13,006 nt of DNA from Chloroflexota bacterium (GTDB taxonomy: Bacteria; Chloroflexota; UBA6077; JACQUR01). Made by a program: the position numbers and the translations under genes. The stretch covers positions 1 through 13,006 of the forward strand of contig JACQUR010000450.1 in the NCBI GenBank assembly GCA_016210245.1. The letters run 5' to 3'. Below the pieces are notes generated by a model. The model was given only the letters and a program-made list of their open reading frames with translations. It had not been told where the DNA came from and searched no databases. This document shows, in pieces, positions 1 to 6,665 of this stretch (positions within the stretch are counted from its first letter, which is position 1; each line of letters starts with the position of its first letter).

Positions 1-232
1 AGCATCGCATGCCCGGTTCGATGAGGGGGGGCTGGAGCCGGAGCACGGTCTCGGGACCGCAGCGCCTGCAATCAAGTGCGTGGACAGCGCCGGACCTATC
101 GGCCACCGCGCCAGCCTCCCACTCTACCCCTTCACGTCGTGCCCGATTGCCAGGCGGGGATGCAGGGGAGTAGAATGGGGCTCCTTCGACCGGCGAGCGC
201 TGGCCACAGCTACTCGCCACTGGAGAGTCGCG
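1..232. other. Upstream region, no gene recognised
   Basis: No coding region can be supported here. The frame of the first gene stays open to the window edge, which is common by chance at this GC content, and the translation upstream of position 233 resembles no part of the GrdE family. A promoter-like pair of hexamers lies at 147-176. The tail of an upstream gene could occupy the first bases but cannot be recognised. Confidence 0.5.
147..176 (+). promoter_or_regulatory. Candidate sigma70-type promoter of the grd-like cluster
   Basis: TTGCCA at 147-152 and TAGAAT at 171-176 are separated by 18 bases. Each matches the bacterial consensus hexamer at five of six positions. Transcription would begin near 183, giving a leader of about 50 bases before the ATG at 233. 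Two such AT-rich hexamers at this spacing stand out in very GC-rich DNA, but the call rests on sequence alone. Confidence 0.5.
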
Positions 233-1531
233 ATGCGTTTAGAGATGGCGTCCTTTGTAGTTCGGGACGTCCGGTTCGCGGATCGGACCAGGTTCGAGGC
301 GGGCGTCCTGGAGGTCAACCGAGACGAGTTGCGGCGCCTCATCCTGGACGGGGGTGACTTCGCCGACGTGGCGGTGGAGGTTGTCCGCCCGGGTGACCAG
401 GTGCGGCTCATCCACGTCATCGACGCGGTCGAGCCGCGCTGCAAGCTCGGGGAGGCGAGCGCGTTCCCGGGCTTCATCGGACCGCCGCAGGTGGCCGGAG
501 AGGGGCGCGCGCACCGCCTGGCAGGTATGGCCATCGTGTCGCTGGGCGAGGCCGTGGCCGGAGAACCGACCTACTGGCGGGAAGCGATCGTCGACATGGT
601 CGGCCCCGGGGCCACGGCCTCTCCCCATGGCTCCACGATCAACCTGGTGCTCGACCTCGAGCCTCATCCCAGGTACCTGGAGCCGGATCGCCCTGGGGCC
701 GTCATCCACAACATCATGGTCGGCTCGGAGTTTGCCCAGCGCTACAACCGCGCGGTCCGCGTCGCGGAGCTGAAGGTGGCGGCCTACCTGGCCCGGACCA
801 CGGCGGGCATGGAGCCGGAGAGCGTCCAGGTATACGAGCTGGGGCCGGTGGCGGCGTCTCTGCCTCGGGTGGTGTTCTTCTACCAGGTGAACGGGCAGGC
901 GCTCTATGGCGAGCATTTCGCGGGCGACGCGCCACGCTTGATTCACCCCAACGAGATCCTGGATGGCGCGCTGGTCAGCCTGCGGAGCAACATGCACGCC
1001 TCCTACCGGGCCTCGACGTTCCTGAATCAGAATCACGCGCTCGTCCGAGAGCTGTACGCGCACCACGGGGTCGACCTGAGCTTCGCCGGCGTCGTCATCT
1101 ACCCCAATACCTCCGACAACATGCACAAGAAAGAGGCCATGGCAGAGGCCGCGGTGCAGCTCGCCCGGAGCCTGGGAGCGCAGGGGGCGTGCTCCAGCTA
1201 CAACGGGGGCGGCCATCCCTGCGTGGAGTTCATGCTCATCTGCCAGAAGTGCGAGCAGGCGGGGATCACCACCGTGCAACTGATGCCCGAGAGCTATGGC
1301 ACACCCGAAGACGCGGGCTTCGTCTACTTCGTACCCGAGGCGACGGCCATCGTGAGCACAGGCAGGAGCACCCACGGGGTCGAGTTGCCGCCGCTGCCCC
1401 GGGTGATCGGCGGCCAGGAGTTCTTCGACCTGCCAGACGCGCCCGCGGGGAGCTTGCGCGTGCCGTACCGCTACCTGTACGGGTCCTGCACCAATACCGG
1501 CTACGGCCAGCTCGCTGGAAGGCAATACTGA
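233..1531 (+). CDS. grdE: Glycine/sarcosine/betaine reductase component B, GrdE-like subunit (paralogue 1)
   Basis: This 432-residue protein belongs to the GrdE/GrdG/GrdI family. In the known clostridial enzymes this is a proprotein cleaved into two chains, one with an N-terminal pyruvoyl group that binds the amino group of the substrate as a Schiff base. Visible family features are the NQNH..RELYAHHG stretch (about residues 265-280), the GGGH motif (325-328) followed by a Cys-rich PCVEFMLICQKCEQAG segment, and a C-terminal YGSCTNTGYG resembling the family's GATNELGF end. The ATG at 233 is chosen because GGAGAG lies just upstream and the protein then aligns end to end with the second copy (3525-4826). 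An earlier in-frame ATG at 80 would add 51 residues that the paralogue lacks. Residue 261 is Ser (RAST), where the paralogue has Cys (RSCT). If this is the processed residue, a Ser-derived pyruvoyl is possible. GrdG or GrdI identity cannot be excluded. The stop codon is part of a repeat array. Confidence 0.88.
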   Translation: MRLEMASFVVRDVRFADRTRFEAGVLEVNRDELRRLILDGGDFADVAVEVVRPGDQVRLIHVIDAVEPRCKLGEASAFPGFIGPPQVAGEGRAHRLAGMAIVSLGEAVAGEPTYWREAIVDMVGPGATASPHGSTINLVLDLEPHPRYLEPDRPGAVIHNIMVGSEFAQRYNRAVRVAELKVAAYLARTTAGMEPESVQVYELGPVAASLPRVVFFYQVNGQALYGEHFAGDAPRLIHPNEILDGALVSLRSNMHASYRASTFLNQNHALVRELYAHHGVDLSFAGVVIYPNTSDNMHKKEAMAEAAVQLARSLGAQGACSSYNGGGHPCVEFMLICQKCEQAGITTVQLMPESYGTPEDAGFVYFVPEATAIVSTGRSTHGVELPPLPRVIGGQEFFDLPDAPAGSLRVPYRYLYGSCTNTGYGQLAGRQY

Positions 1532-1593
1532 GTGGTCAGTGGTCAGTGGTCAGTGGTCAGTGTGTCTCACCGTCCCACTGACCACTGACCACT
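1529..1593. repeat. Heptamer array and inverted repeat (AGTGGTC / GACCACT)
   Basis: About four tandem copies of the 7-base unit AGTGGTC run from 1531 to 1561. A short spacer follows, then the reverse-complement units at 1575-1593, giving arms of 19 perfectly paired bases. The TGA stop of the upstream gene provides the first bases of the array. The hairpin ends directly before GAGAAGG (1594-1600), the likely ribosome binding site of the next gene, so it could affect read-through or initiation in the operon transcript. Confidence 0.9.
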
Positions 1594-1603
1594 GAGAAGG
1601 TCG

Positions 1604-2527
1604 ATGCAGACAGTCGTTGTCCGGCGCATACTGGAATCGCCCATCGCCCTGGTGGCGGTGCTGCTGGTGGTGTTCCTGGCGCTCCTGGCCACCGGCGACC
1701 CGGTGGAGATGCTGGCGCCTCCGGAGGCTACCGCCCAGGACAAGGCGCAGATCCGCCAGGCGTACGGGCTCGACCAGCCGGTGCTCTACCAGTTCGGGGT
1801 CTTCCTCTCCAGGGCGGTGCGGGGGGATTTCGGCAGGTCGTTCTTCAAGGGCAAGGCGGCTATGGACCTGGTGCTCGAGCGCTTCCCGGCCAGCCTGCAG
1901 CTCGCCGTGGCCTCCACCTTGATCGCCATCGCCGTTGCCATTCCGCTGGGCATCATCGCCGGAGTTGCGCGCGGCACGCTCGTCGACCAGTTCGTGATGG
2001 CCCTGGCGCTGGTCGGACAATCGGTGGCCAACTTCTGGCTGGGCCTGATGCTCATCCTGCTGTTCAGCGTGAACCTGCGCTGGCTTCCGGTTTCCGGCAA
2101 CCAGGGGCCGCAGTCTCTGGTGCTGCCGGCCGTGGCGCTCAGCTTCTCGCTGCTGGCGCTGCTGGCCAGGCTCACCCGCTCGGAGATGCTGGAGGTGCTC
2201 GGCGAGGACTACATCAGGACGGCCCGGGCCAAAGGGCTGGCCTCCCACGTGGTGCTCATCCGACACGCTTTGCGCAACAGCCTCATCCCGCTGGTCACCA
2301 TGACCGGGCTGAGCCTGGGCTGGCAGTTGGGCGGCGCGGTGGTCATCGAGTCGGTCTTCGCCTGGCCTGGCCTGGGGCTGCTGCTCCTGGAATCGGTGCT
2401 GCGGCGAGACTACCCGGTCGTCCTGGCTGGTGTAACATTGCTGGCCGCCGTCTTCATCCTGCTCAATCTGCTGGTGGACCTGCTCTACGCCTACATCGAT
2501 CCCAGGATCCGTCTGGCCTCGAGCTAA
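1604..2527 (+). CDS. dppB: Dipeptide/oligopeptide-type ABC transporter permease, DppB family
   Basis: This is an inner-membrane permease of a peptide/nickel-type ABC importer. At 307 residues it has the usual DppB/OppB length. About six membrane segments are visible, near residues 9-28, 99-122, 134-155, 171-189, 230-252 and 272-294. The large periplasmic loop after the first segment is typical of DppB. The cytoplasmic coupling loop (about 203-225, YIRTARAKGL followed by RHALRNSLIP) is the conserved EAA region that contacts the ATPase. The C-terminal YAYIDPRIR is a family signature. The ATG at 1604 follows GAGAAGG. The next gene begins three bases after the stop, so the two permeases are translated together. 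No ATP-binding subunits are in the window. Peptide-family permeases also carry nickel, sugars and amines, so the substrate is not fixed by this protein. Confidence 0.93.
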   Translation: MQTVVVRRILESPIALVAVLLVVFLALLATGDPVEMLAPPEATAQDKAQIRQAYGLDQPVLYQFGVFLSRAVRGDFGRSFFKGKAAMDLVLERFPASLQLAVASTLIAIAVAIPLGIIAGVARGTLVDQFVMALALVGQSVANFWLGLMLILLFSVNLRWLPVSGNQGPQSLVLPAVALSFSLLALLARLTRSEMLEVLGEDYIRTARAKGLASHVVLIRHALRNSLIPLVTMTGLSLGWQLGGAVVIESVFAWPGLGLLLLESVLRRDYPVVLAGVTLLAAVFILLNLLVDLLYAYIDPRIRLASS

Positions 2528-2530
2528 TGC

Positions 2531-3442
2531 ATGAATGCCACCTCGGCCGTCGCCACGCTTCCCGAGCGCCCGCAGCCGCTGATCGACACGCGGATCAGGT
2601 TCTGGCGGCTCGCGAAGCGCAGCCCGCAGACCGTGCTGGGCTCCATCCTGGTCCTGGTCTTCGTGTTCGTCGGCACCTTCGCCCCCCTGCTCGCCCCCTA
2701 CTACTACGACGACCAGAACCTGGGCAACCAGCTCCAGCCGCCAGTGTGGGCGGGTGGGACGCCCCGGCACCTCCTCGGGACCGACGAGTTCGGCCGGGAC
2801 ACCCTGAGCCGCCTCATCTACGGCGCTCGCATCTCGCTCCTGGTGGGGCTGGTCAGCGTGGTGCTGGCCGGTGCGCTCGGGGTGACCATCGGGGTGATGG
2901 GGGGCTACCTGGGAGGGAGCATCGACGCCTTCTTCATGCGCATTGCCGACGTCCAGTACTCCTTTCCCTACATCCTGCTGGCCATCGTCATCACGGCCTT
3001 CTGGGGGCCAGGCCTGACCAACGTGATCGTCGCGCTGGGGCTGGCTGGCTGGATGACCTTTGCGCGCGCTGCCCGGGGCTCCACCCTCTCGGTCAAGGAG
3101 CGTGACTACATCATGGCGGCCAGGGCGCTGGGGGCCGGGCACGCGCGCATCATGCTGTGCCACGTCCTGCCAAACATCATGGCGCCACTGCTGGTCTTTG
3201 CCACCTACCAGGTCCCCTCCCGGATCCTGGCCGAGGCGACCCTCAGCTTTGTGGGCCTGGGCATCCAGCCGCCCATGCCGAGTTGGGGCAGCATGCTGGC
3301 CTCCAACCGGGGCTACCTGGTTACCTACCCCTGGCTGGTCGTCCTCCCGGGACTCGCGCTCTCGATCGTGGCGCTGGGCGTGAACCAGCTCGGCGATGGC
3401 CTCCGCGACTTGCTGGACCCCCGGCTGAGGGGGAGAACGTGA
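2531..3442 (+). CDS. dppC: Dipeptide/oligopeptide-type ABC transporter permease, DppC family
   Basis: The second permease, 303 residues, pairs with the preceding DppB. It has a cytoplasmic N-terminus, a first membrane segment near 37-55, and the DppC hallmark HLLGTDEFGRDTLSRLIYGAR (starting near 80) after that segment. A bundle of further membrane segments runs from about 100 to 290. The EAA coupling loop (about 192-215) reads RDYIMAARALGAG followed by HVLPN, and the downstream motif EATLSFVGLGIQPP is diagnostic. It ends in DLLDPRLRGRT. The start is three bases after the dppB stop with no strong ribosome binding site, which suggests translational coupling. The TGA stop lies inside the first unit of a perfect palindromic repeat. 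Confidence 0.93.
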   Translation: MNATSAVATLPERPQPLIDTRIRFWRLAKRSPQTVLGSILVLVFVFVGTFAPLLAPYYYDDQNLGNQLQPPVWAGGTPRHLLGTDEFGRDTLSRLIYGARISLLVGLVSVVLAGALGVTIGVMGGYLGGSIDAFFMRIADVQYSFPYILLAIVITAFWGPGLTNVIVALGLAGWMTFARAARGSTLSVKERDYIMAARALGAGHARIMLCHVLPNIMAPLLVFATYQVPSRILAEATLSFVGLGIQPPMPSWGSMLASNRGYLVTYPWLVVLPGLALSIVALGVNQLGDGLRDLLDPRLRGRT

Positions 3443-3507
3443 AGGGTGAAGGGTGAAGGGTGAAAGTGCGCACTTTCACCCTTCACCCTTCACCCTTCAC
3501 CCTTCAC
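3439..3507. repeat. Perfect 62-bp palindrome of GTGAAGG heptamers
   Basis: Tandem GTGAAGG units (3439-3469) meet their exact reverse complement (3470-3500) with no spacer, around the centre GTGC/GCAC. The arms are 31 bases without mismatch, and one extra CCTTCAC unit follows to 3507. The TGA stop of the dppC-type gene (3440-3442) lies in the first unit. AGGAGA (3511-3516) comes straight after and serves the next gene. The array stays open in the frame of that gene, so an automatic start call can be pulled upstream to 3453, where the repeat would be mistaken for a protein N-terminus. Confidence 0.95.
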
Positions 3508-3524
3508 GACAGGAGAGTTCTACG

Positions 3525-4826
3525 ATGCGCTTGGAACTGGCGTCCTTCGCGGCCAGGGATGTCCGATTCTCGGATCGGACCAGGTTTGAGGATGGAGTCC
3601 TGTCCGTCGACCGCGAGGCGGTGCGCCGGCTGATCCTGGAGAGCGGAAACTTCGAGGATGTGGCGGTGGAGATCGCTCGCCCGGGCGAGGCCACGCGGCT
3701 GATCCACGTCATGGACGCGGCCGAGCCGCGCTTCAAGCCGGGGAACGGGAGTACGTTCCCGGGCTTCGTCGGGCCGCGCAAGACGGTTGGGGAGGGGCGC
3801 ACCCACCGCCTGGCAGGGATAGCTGTCGTGTCGGTGGGCGAGCCCGCGGCCGGGGAGCCGACCTACTGGCGCGAGGCGATCGTCGACATGGCCGGCCCCG
3901 GGGCCCAGGCCTCTCCCTTTGGCTCCACGGTCAACCTGGTGCTCGATTTCAAGCCCCATCCCAGGTACCTGGACCGCGACCAGCCCGAGGCGGCCATGCA
4001 CAACATCATGATCGGCTCGCCCGTTGCCCAGCGGTACAACCACGCCGTCCGCGCTGCGGAGCTGAAAACGGCGGCCTACCTGGCCCGGACCACGGAGCAC
4101 CTGGAGCCGGACACCCTGCAGGTGTACGAGCTGGCACCGGCCGACCCCACCCTGCCCCGGGTCGTGTATTTCCTCCAGATGAACTGGATCGACATCTACG
4201 GGGAGAACACCGATGGCATCCTCCCCAGTCTGATCCATCCCAACGAGATCCTCGACGGCGCCCTGGTCAACGCCGTGAGTAACCATCATGCCAGCACCCG
4301 GTCCTGTACGTACCTGAACCAGAACCACGCCCTCATCCGCGAGCTGTACGCGCACCACGGCACGGGCCTGAACTTCGTGGGCGTGATCGCGTACCCCGGC
4401 GCCGTGATCAACGAGATCGATCAGAAGAACATGCTGGCCGAGTACGCGGTGAAGCTCGCCCGGATGCTGCGAGCGCAGGGAGCCTGCTCCAGCTTCTACG
4501 GCGGCGGCCATCCCTGCGTAGAGTTCATGCTCATCTGCCAGAAGTGCGAGCAGGCCGGGATCACCACCGTGCAGGTCATGCCCGAGAGCTACGGCACGCC
4601 CGACGACCCCGGGTTCGTCCACTTCGTGCCCGAGGCGGTCGCCATCGTCAGCGCAGGCCGCGCCACCCAACGGGTGGACCTGCCAGCGCCCTCGAAGGTG
4701 ATCGGGGGGCGCGAGTTCTTCGATCTTCCCGGCGTCCCTACTGACAGCGTGAGCGTACCCTATCGATACGTGTACGGCTGTTGCCACAGCTCCGGCTACG
4801 GCCGCCTGGCCGCAAGGCAATACTGA
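3525..4826 (+). CDS. grdE: Glycine/sarcosine/betaine reductase component B, GrdE-like subunit (paralogue 2)
   Basis: A 433-residue GrdE-family protein that aligns along its whole length with the product of 233-1531, with about two thirds of residues identical by eye. The shared N-terminus (MRLE.ASF..RDVRF.DRTRFE), the GGGH plus Cys-rich segment and the C-terminal RQY all match. Residue 261 is Cys in RSCTYLNQNH. Clostridial GrdE is cleaved before a Cys that becomes the pyruvoyl group, and this Cys lies in the expected central region, though I could not align it to a characterised protein. The ATG at 3525 is supported by AGGAGA at 3511-3516 and by the match to the paralogue. The longer frame from 3453 is repeat-encoded. 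The gene is adjacent to the selenoprotein gene 4937-6322, as grdE and grdB-type genes usually are, so this copy is the more likely partner of that protein. Confidence 0.9.
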   Translation: MRLELASFAARDVRFSDRTRFEDGVLSVDREAVRRLILESGNFEDVAVEIARPGEATRLIHVMDAAEPRFKPGNGSTFPGFVGPRKTVGEGRTHRLAGIAVVSVGEPAAGEPTYWREAIVDMAGPGAQASPFGSTVNLVLDFKPHPRYLDRDQPEAAMHNIMIGSPVAQRYNHAVRAAELKTAAYLARTTEHLEPDTLQVYELAPADPTLPRVVYFLQMNWIDIYGENTDGILPSLIHPNEILDGALVNAVSNHHASTRSCTYLNQNHALIRELYAHHGTGLNFVGVIAYPGAVINEIDQKNMLAEYAVKLARMLRAQGACSSFYGGGHPCVEFMLICQKCEQAGITTVQVMPESYGTPDDPGFVHFVPEAVAIVSAGRATQRVDLPAPSKVIGGREFFDLPGVPTDSVSVPYRYVYGCCHSSGYGRLAARQY

Positions 4827-4920
4827 GTGCTGAGTGCTGAGTCCTGAGTCCTGAGTCCTGAGTGAGGCGGTGCCGCGTCCCCACTCAGCACTCAGCACTC
4901 AGCACTCAGCACTCAGCACT
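4824..4920. repeat. Heptamer arrays TGAGTGC/TGAGTCC facing ACTCAGC
   Basis: From 4824 there are six TGAGTnn units (two TGAGTGC, three TGAGTCC, one TGAGTGA). After a GC-rich spacer, five ACTCAGC units plus ACT fill 4883-4920. The two halves are reverse complementary and could form a long hairpin in the transcript between grdE-like 2 and grdB. The first TGA is the stop codon of grdE-like 2. GGGAAGGGAG follows immediately and supplies the ribosome binding site for grdB. Confidence 0.93.
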
Positions 4921-4936
4921 GGGAAGGGAGACGAGA

Positions 4937-6322
4937 ATGAGCAAAGTGCGGGTGGTCTACTACCTGAATCAGTTCTTCGCCGGGGTTGGTGGCGAGGACA
5001 GGGCCGACGAGGCGCCGGGCGTGCGGGAGGGGACGGTTGGTCCAGGCCTGGCCCTGCAGCGCGCCCTGGGCGACCAGGGCGAGGTGGTGGCCACAGTCTA
5101 CTGCGGCGACAACTACATCAGCGAGCACGCCGAGAGCGCGCTCGAGCAGGTGCTCGAGTCCGTGAGCAAGTACCAGCCGGATCTGGTGGTAGCCGGGCCG
5201 GCCTTCAACGCGGGGCGCTACGGGCTGGCGTGCGGCCAGGTGTGCGCGGCGGTCCAGGAGCGGCTGAACGTGCCGACCGTGACGGGCATGTACCCCGAGA
5301 ACCCGGGCGTCGAGCTGTATCGCTCCCAAACGTACATCGTGCCCACCGGGATCAGCGCGGCCAGCATGGCCGCGGCGCTGGGGCGGATGGTGCCGCTGGG
5401 CCTCAAGCTGGCGCGGGGGGAGCGCATCGGCCTGCCGGCGGAAGAAGGCTACCTGCCGCGCGGGCTGCGCTTCACAGACTACGTCGAGCAGCCGGCCGCG
5501 GTCCGAGCGGTGGCCATGCTGCTGAAGCGGCTGCGGGGCGAGGCGGTCGAAACCGAGTGGCCGCTGCCCCAGTACGACCGGGTGGCGGCCCCCCCGCCGA
5601 TCAAGGACTTGAGCAAGGCCACCGTGGCCCTGGTTTCGTCCGGCGGTGTCGTGCCCCAGGGCAACCCGGGCCGGATGGAGTCGACCTTCGCCACCAAGTG
5701 GCTGAAGTACAGCCTGGCCGGAATCGATGACCTGACCGGCGAGGAGTGGCTCTCGGTCCATGGTGGCTACGATACGACCCGGGCCAACGAAGACCCCGAC
5801 CGGGTCGTGCCCCTGGACGTGCTGCGAGAATTCGAGGCCCAGGGCGCGATTGGCCGTCTATTCGACTCCTACTACGTGACGGTGGGCAGCGGCGCCGCCA
5901 CCACCACTGCCAAGCGGTTCGGCCAGGAGATCGCCCGGGAACTGACCGCCTCAGGGGTCGACGCGGTCATCCTGACCGCCACCTGAGGCACCTGCACGCG
6001 TTGCGGTGCAACGATGGCCAAAGAGATCGAGCGGGCAGGCATCCCTACGGCGCTCATTTCCACGATCGTGCCCCTGGCCCAGAGCGTCGGTCCCAACCGC
6101 ATCGTCGCCGGACGAGCGGTCATCCACCCGGTGGGCGACCCCAGCTTGTCTCGGGACGAGGAACTGGCGTTCCGGAGGCGGCTGGTGCATAAGGCGCTGG
6201 ATGCTCTGCAGACGGACGCCCAGGAGCCCGTGGTCATTCCCCTGGAAGCCAGCTCCGCCTTGCCCGTGCAGGGTTCTGTAGGGGCGGAACTGGGTGTCCG
6301 CCCCGTCCCCCGGGCCCGGTAG
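4937..6322 (+). CDS. grdB: Selenocysteine-containing glycine/sarcosine/betaine reductase component B, GrdB family
   Basis: GrdB-type proteins carry a redox-active selenocysteine that attacks the Schiff base formed on the partner GrdE, cleaving the C-N bond and leaving a carboxymethyl-selenoether for protein A. The frame runs from the ATG at 4937 (after GGGAAGGGAG) to the TAG at 6320-6322, with an in-frame TGA at codon 350. Read through, it is 461 residues. Features: VVYYLNQFFAGVGGED at 6-20, AGPAFNAGRYGLACG at 86-100, GMYPENPGVE at 117-126, GLPAEEGYLPRG at 165-176, HGGYD at 275-279, then VDAVILTAT-U-GTCTRCGATM with UxxCxxC at Sec350, Cys353 and Cys356, and GDPSL further on. Similarity continues without a break or frame change past the TGA. 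Annotation that treats TGA as stop would give two false pieces (4937-5986 and 6014-6322). About 27 residues at the C-terminus go beyond the usual family end and are partly encoded by a GC-rich repeat. Clostridial forms act on glycine, sarcosine or betaine; which applies here is unknown. Confidence 0.95.
5984..6019 (+). promoter_or_regulatory. Selenocysteine UGA codon and candidate bacterial SECIS hairpin
   Basis: The UGA is at 5984-5986. A perfect 6-bp stem CGTTGC (5999-6004) with GCAACG (6008-6013) closes a three-base loop GGT at 6005-6007, 19 bases after the UGA. A lower stem GGC (5987-5989) with GCC (6017-6019) can stack below an internal loop. Bacterial SECIS elements lie directly downstream of the UGA inside the coding region and carry a G near the start of a small apical loop, as in the GGUC loop of E. 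coli fdhF. The geometry here fits binding by SelB. The same bases also encode the conserved GTCTRCGATMA. Confidence 0.85.
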
Positions 6323-6330
6323 GGGCGGAC
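6278..6330. repeat. GC-rich direct and inverted repeat at the grdB 3' end
   Basis: GTAGGGGCGGA occurs at 6278-6288 and GTAGGGGCGGAC again at 6319-6330, with an inverted TCCGCCCC at 6297-6304 between them. The repeat encodes the last residues of the GrdB-like protein and supplies its TAG stop. It resembles an intergenic element that has run into the gene end. Confidence 0.7.
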
Positions 6331-6331
6331 G

Positions 6332-6554
6332 AGTGCTGAGTGCTGAGTCCTGAGTGAGGACCGTGTACTCAGGAGTTACTGATTGCTGCACAAAGACCTC
6401 GACATCGCTGGAGGACCGTAGCGCGGGGGCTTGTCCCCCGCCCTGGCCCCCTGGGGTGCGGGGCGCGGGGCGGGGGACAAGCCCCCGCGCTACGGTCCTC
6501 CAGCGATGTTCAGAATCTCCATGCAGCGCTCAGTAGGACTCAGCACTCAGCACT
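6332..6554. repeat. Outer inverted pair of TGAGTGC heptamers
   Basis: AGTGCTGAGTGCTGAGTCCT at 6332-6351 is perfectly reverse complementary to 6535-6554, 183 bases away. The heptamers are the same type as those at 4824-4920. A second, unrelated inverted repeat (6402-6509) sits inside the pair, so this intergenic region is a nested palindrome. It looks like one element inserted between the halves of another. The 343-base gap between grdB and the lipoprotein gene is filled almost entirely by these repeats. Confidence 0.9.
6402..6509. repeat. GC-rich inverted repeat with 42-bp perfect arms (dispersed element)
   Basis: The arms 6402-6443 and 6468-6509 are exact reverse complements around a spacer of 24 bases. 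The core GTAGCGCGGGGGCTTGTCCC is found again at the end of the window (from 12960), so this is a dispersed repeat. No open frame inside it resembles a transposase. It could be a small non-autonomous, palindromic mobile element. The RNA form would be a very stable hairpin between grdB and the lipoprotein gene. Confidence 0.9.
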
Positions 6555-6610
6555 GGGACGGTCGCGGCTCGGATACCACCCCTCACTTGACGGGTAACAG
6601 ACCCCGGGCG

Positions 6611-6649
6611 GACTGTCGACTGTGAACTGTCGACTGTAGACTGTGAACT
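6611..6649. repeat. Degenerate heptamer array of GACTGTn units
   Basis: Five 7-base units (GACTGTC, GACTGTG, AACTGTC, GACTGTA, GACTGTG) plus AACT lie directly upstream of the ribosome binding site of the lipoprotein gene. The period matches the other arrays, but the units differ among themselves and no facing complementary half is present nearby. Confidence 0.85.
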
Positions 6650-6665
6650 TGGTCTTGAGGTGCAT

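Noticed and set aside
1550..3163. 537-codon minus-strand open frame opposite the permeases
   Set aside because: Its product is rich in Gln, His, Arg and Asp, as expected from the antisense of membrane-protein codons, and both permeases on the plus strand are complete.
3453..3524. N-terminal extension of grdE-like 2
   Set aside because: These codons are the heptamer palindrome, and the start at 3525 has a good ribosome binding site and matches the paralogue.
3504..4898. Minus-strand open frame opposite grdE-like 2
   Set aside because: It is antisense to a full-length conserved gene and starts within a heptamer array.
4824..4920. CRISPR array
   Set aside because: The unit is 7 bases with no unique spacers, and no cas gene is present.
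5987..6322. A separate gene starting at ATG 6014 after a stop at 5984-5986, or a pseudogene broken by a nonsense mutation
   Set aside because: The frame is unchanged across the TGA, the conserved motif directly spans it, and the TGA lies where GrdB-family proteins have selenocysteine. A SECIS-like hairpin follows.
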